From: Actinomadura madurae
Lineage (GTDB): Bacteria > Actinomycetota > Actinomycetes > Streptosporangiales > Streptosporangiaceae
Direction: 5' to 3'
Length of the DNA: 64,000 nucleotides
Assembly (NCBI RefSeq): GCF_900115095.1
Contig: NZ_FOVH01000015.1
Coordinates: forward strand, 124,001-188,000
A program made the translations under genes and the position numbers. The first letter of the stretch is position 1, and each line of letters begins with the position of its first letter. The notes under the pieces are model-generated. The model was not told the DNA's origin and did no database searches. It saw only the letters and a list, made by a program, of their open reading frames with translations. Positions 57,247 through 64,000 of this stretch are shown piece after piece.

Positions 57247-58227
57247 GTGACCATGTTCCTCGGAGTCGACGGGGGCGGGACGAAGACCGCCTTCAGCCTG
57301 GTCACCGGGAACGGGGAGATCACCGCGCAGGTGGAAGGCCCGTCCACCGACTACTTCTCGGTGGGCATCGACCTGGTCGGCCGCGTTCTGCGGGACGGTG
57401 TCGCGGACGTCTGCGCCAAGGCCGGCATCGCGTCCGGGGACGTCCGGCACGCGTTCTTCGGCCTCCCGACCTACGGCGAGGTCAGCGGCGACATCGCCAC
57501 CCTCAACGCGTCCGCCCGCGATGCCCTCGGGCACGACCGCTTCGCCTGCGGCAACGACATGGTCTGCAGCTGGGCGGGCTCCCTCGGCTGCGAGGACGGG
57601 ATCAACGTCGTCAGCGGCACCGGTTCCATCACCTACGGCGAGCGCGACGGCCGCCGCGTCCGCGTCGGCGGCTGGGGCGAGCTGTTCGGCGACGAGGGGT
57701 CCGCCTACTGGATCGGCATCCGCGGGCTCAGCTGCTTCTCCAAGATGAGCGACGGCCGCCTGCCCGCCGGCCCCCTGCACGCGCTGATCAAGGAGCACCT
57801 GGACCTCGACGAGGATCTCGACCTGGTCGACGTGGTGCTCAACCGCTGGCAGGGGAGCCGGAGCAAGATCGCAGCCCTCAGCAGGCTGGTCGTCACCGCG
57901 GCCGACCAGGGAGACCGCCACGGGGCCGGCATCCTCACCGAGGCCGCGCGGGAACTGGCCGAGACCGTTGACACCGCGCGCACGCACCTCGGGTTCCCGC
58001 CGGGCCGGCCGGTGCCCGTCTCCTACTCCGGCGGAGTGTTCAACGCCGGCCCGTCGATCCTGGACGCCTTCCACCGCGAACTCGGCGAGCGGTACGCCGC
58101 CTTCGAGCTGCGCGACCCCCTCTTCCCACCCGACATCGGCGCCGCGATCTATGCCGCGAAGCTGAGCGCCGACCCGCTGAGCCACGACGCGCTCCAGCGC
58201 CTGCAAACCGCATCCAGCACGTCGTAG
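57247..58227 (+). CDS. BadF/BadG-type sugar kinase (N-acetylglucosamine kinase-like)
   Basis: A 326-residue ASKHA-fold kinase. The phosphate-1 motif is FLGVDGGGTKTAFSLV at the N-terminus. The catalytic Asp region is ACGNDMVCSWAG, the phosphate-2 loop is INVVSGTGSITYGE, and the adenosine motif is YSGGVFNAGPSIL. Family members phosphorylate GlcNAc, GlcN or GalNAc. Together with the SIS isomerase it would convert an imported amino sugar into a glycolytic intermediate. The GTG at 57247 is used; an in-frame ATG follows at 57253. Confidence 0.88.
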   Translation: MTMFLGVDGGGTKTAFSLVTGNGEITAQVEGPSTDYFSVGIDLVGRVLRDGVADVCAKAGIASGDVRHAFFGLPTYGEVSGDIATLNASARDALGHDRFACGNDMVCSWAGSLGCEDGINVVSGTGSITYGERDGRRVRVGGWGELFGDEGSAYWIGIRGLSCFSKMSDGRLPAGPLHALIKEHLDLDEDLDLVDVVLNRWQGSRSKIAALSRLVVTAADQGDRHGAGILTEAARELAETVDTARTHLGFPPGRPVPVSYSGGVFNAGPSILDAFHRELGERYAAFELRDPLFPPDIGAAIYAAKLSADPLSHDALQRLQTASSTS

Positions 58228-58237
58228 GGAGAAGACG

Positions 58238-59155
58238 ATGAAGAACGACAGAAGCTGGGTCATCTACGCCGCGCTGCTCGTGGCCTTCTGGGGCACGTGG
58301 GGCGCTCTCTCCAACCTGCCGACGAAGTGGTACGACTACCCGGACGAGATGATCTACATCGTCTGGGCGCTGACGATGCTCATCCCGACCTACTTCGGGC
58401 TGCGCGGCGTCACCTTCGACCGCCGGCCCGTCGCGGCCGGCTACGGCCTGGTCATCGGGCTGACCGGCGCCGGCGGCCAGCTGCTGCTCTTCCACGCGCT
58501 CACCGTCGGCCCCGCCTACCTGATCTTCCCGATCATCGCGCTGTCCCCGGCCATCACCGCGCTGATGGCCATCGCGTTCCTCCGGGAACGGCTCACCACG
58601 CTCTCGGCGATCGGGCTCGTCGCCGCCCTGGCGGCCCTCCTGCTGTTCAACATCTCGGACGGCGACGGCGACGCCTCCACGGGCCCCTGGCTGATCTACG
58701 CGATCGGCATCTTCGTCGCCTGGGGCGTCCAGGCCTTCTACATGAAGAAGGCCGCCACGGTCGGCGTCAACGACGGAACGACCTTCGCCTACATGACCAT
58801 CAGCGGACTGCTGCTGATCCCCGTCGCGATCGTCATGATGGGCGGGCTCCCCGGCGACTTCACCTGGAAGGCCCCCACCCTCACCGCCGCGACACAGATA
58901 CTCAACGCGATCGGTGCGCTGTTCCTCGTCATGGCGCTGAGCCGCGGGAAGGCGACGATCGTGGCGCCCTCGACGAACGCCCTGTCCCCGGTGCTCACCG
59001 TCATCCTGTCCCTGGCGATCTACCAGACGGTCCCATCGGTCTACGCCGTCATCGGCATCGTCCTCGCGATCGGCGGCTCGACCCTGATGATCTACACCGA
59101 CGAGCAGAAGGGCGCGGCCGCGCCGGCGGCCGAGCCCGAGGGGAGCCTGACATGA
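58238..59155 (+). CDS. EamA/DMT-type transporter
   Basis: A 305-residue membrane protein with ten helices in two EamA repeats (about residues 8-145 and 160-295). Segments such as SWVIYAALLVAFWGTWGALS, IFPIIALSPAITALMAIAFL and APSTNALSPVLTVILSLAIY fit. It follows the kinase by 10 bases and overlaps the GH gene by 4. It probably imports the sugar released outside by the glycosidase, an unusual role for a DMT transporter but supported by context. Confidence 0.87.
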   Translation: MKNDRSWVIYAALLVAFWGTWGALSNLPTKWYDYPDEMIYIVWALTMLIPTYFGLRGVTFDRRPVAAGYGLVIGLTGAGGQLLLFHALTVGPAYLIFPIIALSPAITALMAIAFLRERLTTLSAIGLVAALAALLLFNISDGDGDASTGPWLIYAIGIFVAWGVQAFYMKKAATVGVNDGTTFAYMTISGLLLIPVAIVMMGGLPGDFTWKAPTLTAATQILNAIGALFLVMALSRGKATIVAPSTNALSPVLTVILSLAIYQTVPSVYAVIGIVLAIGGSTLMIYTDEQKGAAAPAAEPEGSLT

Positions 59156-61200
59156 AGCGGCGCACCGTACTGAAGATCGCCCTCGGAGGCGCCGGAGCGA
59201 CCGCCCTCCCCGCCGGGGTCATGACCGCCACCCCCGCGAGCGCCGCCGACGTCGTCGGGGTAGGCGACACCACCATCACCCTGGAGTTCGACGACGAGCT
59301 GCGCAGCCGGGTGGCCCTGAAGGACGTCGGCATCACGCGCTTCGACGCCGGTGAAGCCCTCCTCCTGCAAGGCGGGGCCATCGAGGCGTTCGCCTACCGC
59401 GGACACCGGACCCGCAAGACCCGGCACCCCCGGCACGGCGCGGGCGTCCACGTGACCATCCACGGCGACGCCGACAATGGCGTGCGGAAGACGGTCGAGC
59501 TGACCTCCTTCAAGCGCCTGCCCGGAATGATCCTGATGAAGGTGACCTACACCAACCGGTCGCGTACCGCGCTGAAGGTCACCGGATGGCGCAACGGAGC
59601 CCACGAACTCATCGAGAAACCCGGCGGCTTCTACACCTTCTCCGGCACCACCCACGAGGACCGCCGCGACTGGGTGCAACCAATGAAGGACGACTTCTTC
59701 CAGGAGAACTCCCTGGGAATGGACTCATCCGACTACGGCGGCGGAACACCCCTCGCAACCGTCTGGCGCCGCGGCGCGGGCCTCTCTGTCGGCCACGTCG
59801 AACCCGTAGCGAGAATCCTGAGCATGCCCGTCCGCAGAACAACCCGCGGAGCGAGCATCGCCATCAAAGCCGAAACCGACCGCACCCTGAAACCGGGCCG
59901 GCACCTGACCACGGAAACCACATTCCTGACGGCAGCCCCGGGCGACCACTTCGTGCCCCTCCAACGCTACCGCGACTACATGGGCGACATTTCCCTGCGC
60001 GCCCCCGACGCCCCCGACTCGGCCTTCGAGCCCATCTGGTGCGCTTGGGGCTACGAGCGCGACTTCACCGTCGACCAAGTCATCGGGACACTTCCCAAAG
60101 TGCGCGAGGTCGGCCTCCACTGGGCCGTCCTCGACGACGGCTGGCAGACCAACGAAGGCGACTGGGACCTCAACCCCCAAAAGTTCCCGCAAGGCGAACC
60201 GGACATGCGAGCCTTCACCAAGCAGATCCGGGACGCGGGCCTGCGCCCCCGCCTCTGGTGGGCCCCACTGGCGGCGGACCCCGGAAGCAATCTGTTCACC
60301 GAACACCCCGACATGCTCCTGCTGGACCGCGACGGCAACAAGCAAGAAGTGACCTGGTGGGACGCCTACACGCTGTGCCCCGCCTACCAGCCGACCGTCG
60401 ACTACTTCGTCCGCCAAGCCAAGAAATTCATCGGCGACTGGGGCTACGAAGGCCTCAAAATCGACGGCCAGCACCTCAACGGCGTCACCCCCTGCTACAA
60501 CCCGGCCCACCGGCACGCCCGGCCCGAAGAATCGACCGAAGGCGTGGCCCGCTTCTGGAAGGCGATCTACGAAGCCGCACATCAGGCGAACCCGAACGCC
60601 CTCATCGAACTGTGCCCCTGCGGCACGGCCTTCGCCTTCCACAACCTGCCGTACGTCGACCAGTACCCGGCGTCGGACCCGGAGTCGTCCTACCAGGTCC
60701 GGACCAAGGGCAAGACGATGAAGGCCCTGATGGGGCCGGGCAGCAGCTACGCCGGCGACCACGTCGAACTCTCCGACGGAGGCGACGACTTCGCCTCCAG
60801 CTACGGCGTAGGAGCCGTCCTGTCGACCAAGTTCACCTACCCGCAGGACACCCCGGACGATCCAAACGCGCTAACCCCCGAACGGGAAGCCCTCTGGCGC
60901 AAATGGATCGCCCTCTACAAGAACAACATGCTCCCCACCGGCATCTACAGGGGCGACCTATACGACATAGGCTTCGACAAGCCCGAAGCACACGTAATCG
61001 CCAAGGGCAGGACCCTCCACTACGCCTTCTACGCCCCCCAATGGAACGGCACAATAGAACTACGAGGCCTGGGAAACGCCCGCTACCACCTAACCGACCC
61101 CTTCACCGGCAAGTCACTAGGCACAGCAGACGCCCGGAACAACAGGGTGAAACTAACCTTCAACCAGTTCCAACTCCTAACCGCCACCCCAACCCCCTGA
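59152..61200 (+). CDS. Tat-exported alpha-galactosidase-like glycoside hydrolase (GH36 type)
   Basis: A 682-residue secreted enzyme. The signal MKRRTVLKIALGGAGATALP with an AxA site is twin-arginine-like but has RR followed by T, a weak Tat motif. The catalytic barrel shows WCAWGYERDF, LHWAVLDDGWQTNEGDWDLN, LRPRLWWAPLAA and GLKIDGQHLN with the nucleophile Asp, then HRTVPLR-like ALIELCPCGTAF. This is the GH36/GH31-clan pattern, family GH36. It would cut alpha-linked galactose or N-acetylgalactosamine outside the cell and feed the kinase and isomerase genes of the same operon. Confidence 0.88.
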   Translation: MKRRTVLKIALGGAGATALPAGVMTATPASAADVVGVGDTTITLEFDDELRSRVALKDVGITRFDAGEALLLQGGAIEAFAYRGHRTRKTRHPRHGAGVHVTIHGDADNGVRKTVELTSFKRLPGMILMKVTYTNRSRTALKVTGWRNGAHELIEKPGGFYTFSGTTHEDRRDWVQPMKDDFFQENSLGMDSSDYGGGTPLATVWRRGAGLSVGHVEPVARILSMPVRRTTRGASIAIKAETDRTLKPGRHLTTETTFLTAAPGDHFVPLQRYRDYMGDISLRAPDAPDSAFEPIWCAWGYERDFTVDQVIGTLPKVREVGLHWAVLDDGWQTNEGDWDLNPQKFPQGEPDMRAFTKQIRDAGLRPRLWWAPLAADPGSNLFTEHPDMLLLDRDGNKQEVTWWDAYTLCPAYQPTVDYFVRQAKKFIGDWGYEGLKIDGQHLNGVTPCYNPAHRHARPEESTEGVARFWKAIYEAAHQANPNALIELCPCGTAFAFHNLPYVDQYPASDPESSYQVRTKGKTMKALMGPGSSYAGDHVELSDGGDDFASSYGVGAVLSTKFTYPQDTPDDPNALTPEREALWRKWIALYKNNMLPTGIYRGDLYDIGFDKPEAHVIAKGRTLHYAFYAPQWNGTIELRGLGNARYHLTDPFTGKSLGTADARNNRVKLTFNQFQLLTATPTP

Positions 61201-61220
61201 CACCGCACAACCAAGACGCA

Positions 61221-61252
61221 GCGGGCGGGATGACCATTCCATTCCCGCCCGC
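61221..61252 (+). terminator. Hairpin after the amino-sugar operon
   Basis: GCGGGCGGGA (61221-61230) and TCCCGCCCGC (61243-61252) form a perfect 10-bp stem with a 12-base loop, 20 bases past the GH36-like stop. No T-tract follows. It probably ends the operon. Confidence 0.6.
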
Positions 61253-61325
61253 CGCGCCCCACCGCCTCAGCAAGGCAAACGCCGCAACTCACGCCTTCGA
61301 GGATCGCTCCCACCGAAACAGGTGG

Positions 61326-61655
61326 CTACCAATGCCGCTTGACGGTCCCCTTGGTGGCGACACGCGCCTTGGTAAGAGTGCGCAGCTTCGCCCGCCGGCT
61401 GCGCCGCTGCAGCCTGCTTTCGACCCAGTCCCCCAGCGGTAGACCAGGTTCCTTCCGCCACGTCTTCGGCCGCCGACGCGCCAGCCGCTCCTCGGCCTCC
61501 TCGGCCCTGTCGCGGTCGAGCGTGCCGGTAGCATCCCGAAGAACCCGCTGGAGACGATGCCGGTTGGCGCGATTAGGAAACCGCTTGTTCAGCCGTACCG
61601 CATTCCTGGACGTCTCGTCGTTCTCCGCGTAGGCATTGCGGCGGTCTGACGAGGC
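61326..61655 (-). other. Open frame of 109 codons directly after a stop, possible gene fragment
   Basis: Reading on in frame past the stop of the 61656-62111 gene, 109 sense codons with a G/C-rich third position run to a TAG at 61326. Pieces read LNKRFPNRANRHRLQRVLRD and PKTWRKEPGLPLGDWVESRL, and the end is very Arg/Lys rich. There is no usual start codon near the beginning. It is either the tail of a gene broken by the TGA at 61656-61658 or the remnant of another gene. I do not recognise the family. Confidence 0.35.
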
Positions 61656-62111
61656 TCAAACCAGTTGAGGGATGACCAGTCCCCAGACCACGACCATCAT
61701 CCAGCCGAGCGCGGCTCCGGCGATCGCCAACCCGATGCCGGGCTGGCCGGAGCGGCGCACCCGCGCCCACGCCACGTGCCCGAGAAGGATCGCCGGGATA
61801 GAGGTGACGCCGCAAGTGATCGGTCCGAACAGTCCGAGCACCAGTGCCCGGATCGCAGCATGGTTATGGGACGTCCAGGCGCCTGGGATGCCGTGGATGA
61901 ACGAGGGCGGCCAGACGGGTCCGTAACCCTCAGAGCGCGGCCGCGCTTCTCGGCTGGCGGCCTCCCGGTACCACCATTCAGCCTCGGCGAACCGCCGCTC
62001 ACCCTCAAGCACCGCCGCGTAGTCGCGCGTCGCGTCCGGGTCACCGCCCAACGCGGCCTCCTGCCGCGGCTCCAAGCGTCCCACCACAGCGTTCCCCTCA
62101 TAAAGCCTCAC
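61656..62111 (-). CDS. DUF4190-like membrane protein with an N-terminal helical repeat
   Basis: About 151 residues from GTG 62111. The first half reads DYAAVLEGERRFAEAEWWYR, like one tetratricopeptide-type helix pair. The second half has two membrane segments: RALVLGLFGPITCGVTSIPA with ILLGHVAWARVRRSGQPG, and IGLAIAGAALGWMMVVVWGL. The LLGHVA..R....G.GLAIAG pattern is the DUF4190 domain. GTG overlaps the stop of the upstream small gene as GTGA. Function is unknown. Confidence 0.65.
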   Translation of the reverse strand: MRLYEGNAVVGRLEPRQEAALGGDPDATRDYAAVLEGERRFAEAEWWYREAASREARPRSEGYGPVWPPSFIHGIPGAWTSHNHAAIRALVLGLFGPITCGVTSIPAILLGHVAWARVRRSGQPGIGLAIAGAALGWMMVVVWGLVIPQLV

Positions 62112-62314
62112 GCCAGGCTGACGGGGCAAGCAATGATCAACCCCGAGCGGTCGAGCCAGATCACGGATGTGAATGCGAGGGCCAACGAGGTCCGTTCCTC
62201 GACCGGGGGATTGCCGAGCAGCCTCCGGCACACCCAGATCGTAGGGTCGATGGTGCTGGACTTCTGCAGCTCGAGATCGGTGAGCAGCGCACCGACCTCC
62301 AACCACCCGTCCAC
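62108..62314 (-). CDS. Small hypothetical protein, 68 aa
   Basis: The frame from GTG 62314 (VDGWLEVGALLTDLELQKSS, then WVCRRLLGNPP and WLDRSGLIIACP) has mostly G/C third positions and a stop that overlaps the next start. No domain is recognised and no ribosome-binding site is clear. It may be the 3' end of a longer frameshifted gene, since G/C-rich third positions continue a little upstream in another frame. Confidence 0.4.
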   Translation of the reverse strand: MDGWLEVGALLTDLELQKSSTIDPTIWVCRRLLGNPPVEERTSLALAFTSVIWLDRSGLIIACPVSLA

Positions 62315-62445
62315 CAGGTACGCGCGTCGAGGTGTTCGGTGGCAATAGCAACGAACCGGGGGAGTGCGCTGATCGATATGCGCGCGAGCCGCTTTGTGAC
62401 GCTGTGGGGGGGTTGCGGCAAACGGCGGCGGGTGCCTTTGCGGCG

Positions 62446-63093
62446 TCAGATGCGGCCGGTCTCGTGGGCCCACATGGCGACCTCGACGCGGTTTCGGGCG
62501 CCGAGCTTTCGCATGAGGCTGGCGAGGTGGGCTTTGACGGTGCTTGGGGTGATATGGAGCTCGCTGGCGATCTCATTGTTGGTGCGGCCTTGGGCTACAG
62601 GCACGAGGACTTCCTCCTCGCGGGCGGTGAGCGGTTCTATCGGCTGCCTCGGTGGTGGGGTCTGTGCGTGGGCGAACGCTGCGAGTAGTCGGACAGTCAC
62701 GCTGGGTGCGATCAGTGCGTCTCCGTCGGCGGCGGCGTGGATGGCCTGGGTCAGCAGGGCGGGTCCGGCGTCCTTGAGTAGGAACCCGCGGGCGCCGGCT
62801 TTGAGCGCCCCGTGGACATAATCGTCGAGGTCGAAGGTGGTGATGACCACGATCGGCAGGGGATCGGTGACGTCGGGGCCGGCGAGGCGTCGGGTGGCTT
62901 CGATGCCGTCCATCAGCGGCATTCGGATGTCGAACAGGCCGACGTCGGGGCGCAGCTGGAGCGCCAGGCGGACTGCCTCGCGTCCGTCGGCGGCCGCGCC
63001 GACCACTTCGATGTCGGGTTGGGCGTCGAGCAGCATGGTCAGCCCGGTGCGCACGATGGGCTGGTCGTCGGCGATGAGGACCCTGATGCTCAT
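62446..63093 (-). CDS. NarL/FixJ (LuxR-type) response regulator
   Basis: A 215-residue response regulator. The receiver domain (residues 1-120) has IRVLIADDQPIVRTGLTMLL, the phospho-acceptor Asp in VGLFDIRMPLMDGIEATRRL, and VVITTFDLDDYV. The LuxR helix-turn-helix (about 150-210) has LTAREEEVLVPVAQGRTNNE and LHITPSTVKAHLASLMRKLG. Its start overlaps the kinase stop by 4 bases, so the two form a cognate pair. Targets are unknown. Confidence 0.95.
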   Translation of the reverse strand: MSIRVLIADDQPIVRTGLTMLLDAQPDIEVVGAAADGREAVRLALQLRPDVGLFDIRMPLMDGIEATRRLAGPDVTDPLPIVVITTFDLDDYVHGALKAGARGFLLKDAGPALLTQAIHAAADGDALIAPSVTVRLLAAFAHAQTPPPRQPIEPLTAREEEVLVPVAQGRTNNEIASELHITPSTVKAHLASLMRKLGARNRVEVAMWAHETGRI

Positions 63094-64000
63094 CGTGGTG
63101 TCCCGGTTCGAGGCAGGACCGCCTCTACCCGCCAGCCCCGCTCGGCGGTGGGGCCTGCGTGGAAGGTGCCGCCGAGCAGTGAGGCGCGTTCCCGCATGCC
63201 CACCAGGCCGTAGCCTGCTGGGGCGCGGCCGCCGGCGGCGGAGCCGTCGTCGTCGATGGTCAGCCGTACCTGGTCGGCGTCGCCTGTGACGGCGACGGTG
63301 ACCTGGGTCGCGTGACGGGCGTGCCGTCGAGCGTTGGTGATGGACTCCTGGGCCAGGCGGTAGATCGCGGCCCCGACCGCCGGGCTGAGGTCGTCGAACT
63401 CTCCGAATAGCGTCACCTTGACGCAGGGACGCGTCCGGCCATCGGTGGCGAGCTGCTCGACCTCGGCCACGCCGGGCTGCGGCGCGAACTCGGTGTCCTG
63501 TGTGGCGCGGAGCACGCCGACGATGGCGCGCAGCTCGGTGAGGGTGCGGGTCGCTGCGTCCTCGATGACGGCCAGGGCCTCGATGGCACGCTCGGGGTGG
63601 GAGGCCGCGACGGCACGTCCTGCTTGGGCCTGGATGGCGATGCCCGAGACGTGGTGGGCGACGGTGTCGTGGAGTTCACGAGCGAGCTGTTCGCGTTCGC
63701 GGGCCTTGGCGTGGTCGATGTCGCGGATGCGGATCTTCGTGCGATAGCGGATCGCGGTGCCGAGCGCGGCGGCGGACAGGAAGAACGCGTATCCCGCGAC
63801 CACCTCCGCCAGGCTGGTGGGGTCGGCGCCGAGGGTGGTGATGACAGCCAGCCAGAGCACGATGACGCCGAGGCCGCTTGCGGCTTCCCGGCCAGAGCCC
63901 CACCGGAACAAGGCGTAGGCCAGGATCAGCACCGCGATGCTGCTGTTCAGCAGGGCGCCTTGCGACCCGGTGAGGATTCTGACGATGTCGACGATCGTCA
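63090..64000 (-). CDS. Sensor histidine kinase, HisKA_3 (NarL-partner) type, N-terminus outside the window
   Basis: The frame stays open to the right edge, so at least 303 residues are present and the start lies beyond 64000. Membrane segments such as LNSSIAVLILAYALFRWG, GLGVIVLWLAVITTLG and VAGYAFFLSAAALGTAI precede the dimerisation helix REQLARELHDTVAHHVSGIA with the phospho-acceptor His. The HATPase_c end has RLTIDDDG and GYGLVGMRERASLLGGTF. It phosphorylates the regulator encoded 4 bases downstream. Confidence 0.93.
   Translation of the reverse strand, partial: TIVDIVRILTGSQGALLNSSIAVLILAYALFRWGSGREAASGLGVIVLWLAVITTLGADPTSLAEVVAGYAFFLSAAALGTAIRYRTKIRIRDIDHAKAREREQLARELHDTVAHHVSGIAIQAQAGRAVAASHPERAIEALAVIEDAATRTLTELRAIVGVLRATQDTEFAPQPGVAEVEQLATDGRTRPCVKVTLFGEFDDLSPAVGAAIYRLAQESITNARRHARHATQVTVAVTGDADQVRLTIDDDGSAAGGRAPAGYGLVGMRERASLLGGTFHAGPTAERGWRVEAVLPRTGTPR

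Overview
The window is chromosome of a high-GC Gram-positive actinomycete. Coding frames have strongly G/C-ending codons and GTG starts are common. Typical actinomycete families are present: an S-adenosyl methyltransferase of the Methyltransf_19/DUF574 type, a SARP-type regulator, an FxSxx RiPP system, and sigma factors with a DGPF partner. Streptosporangiales (for example Actinomadura) is a guess, not a demonstrated placement.

1-13.4 kb is a catabolic region for aromatic or ring compounds: an FAD hydroxylase cut by the window edge, a FAH-family hydrolase, a 3-hydroxyisobutyrate-type dehydrogenase, two extradiol-type VOC proteins, a class II aldolase, an SDR, cupins, an MhpC-like hydrolase and an MhpB-like LigB dioxygenase. 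LysR, GntR and IclR regulators lie among them. The same 16-bp palindrome occurs in front of three GntR-linked transcription units and defines a probable regulon. 13.4-23.4 kb holds a methyltransferase, a P450, an L-2-hydroxyglutarate oxidase-like protein, an alpha-ketoglutarate-semialdehyde-type dehydrogenase, and a divergent XRE-cupin/MHS transporter/amidohydrolase/FAD amine oxidase operon. That operon ends in a broken MmgE/PrpD gene.

23.4-35.6 kb is an AT-richer island bounded by decayed mobile DNA: a DUF2637 (SpdA-like) pseudogene on the left, and IS3 pieces plus a serine-recombinase pseudogene on the right, next to tRNA-Arg(CCT). The cargo is the most interesting part of the window. It is one seven-gene minus-strand operon: an FxSxx-COOH precursor peptide ending in Phe-Ala-Ser-Cys-Ile, an FxsB-type radical SAM/SPASM maturase, a separate HExxH-motif peptide-modifying protein, a UbiA-type prenyltransferase, a polyprenyl synthase and a DrrAB-type ABC exporter. 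It reads as a cyclophane RiPP pathway joined to isoprenoid genes, possibly making a prenylated or terpenoid-linked peptide. Its divergent SARP regulator is truncated by an IS3 fragment.

35.7-55.8 kb looks like ordinary actinomycete core: a VanY-type peptidase, MscL, a SAF-domain protein, MTA phosphorylase, an MMPL exporter, an FmdB-like protein, a K+/H+ antiporter, 5-formyl-THF cyclo-ligase, GalU, MoeA-MoaC-MogA, a CysRS-like protein, STAS and universal stress proteins, a drug exporter and an ECF42/DGPF pair. 55.8-61.2 kb is an amino-sugar and alpha-galactoside utilisation operon (SIS isomerase, BadF-type sugar kinase, EamA transporter, Tat-exported GH36-like glycosidase) opposite a GntR/UTRA regulator. 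The right edge has small membrane proteins and a NarL-type two-component system whose kinase runs off the window.
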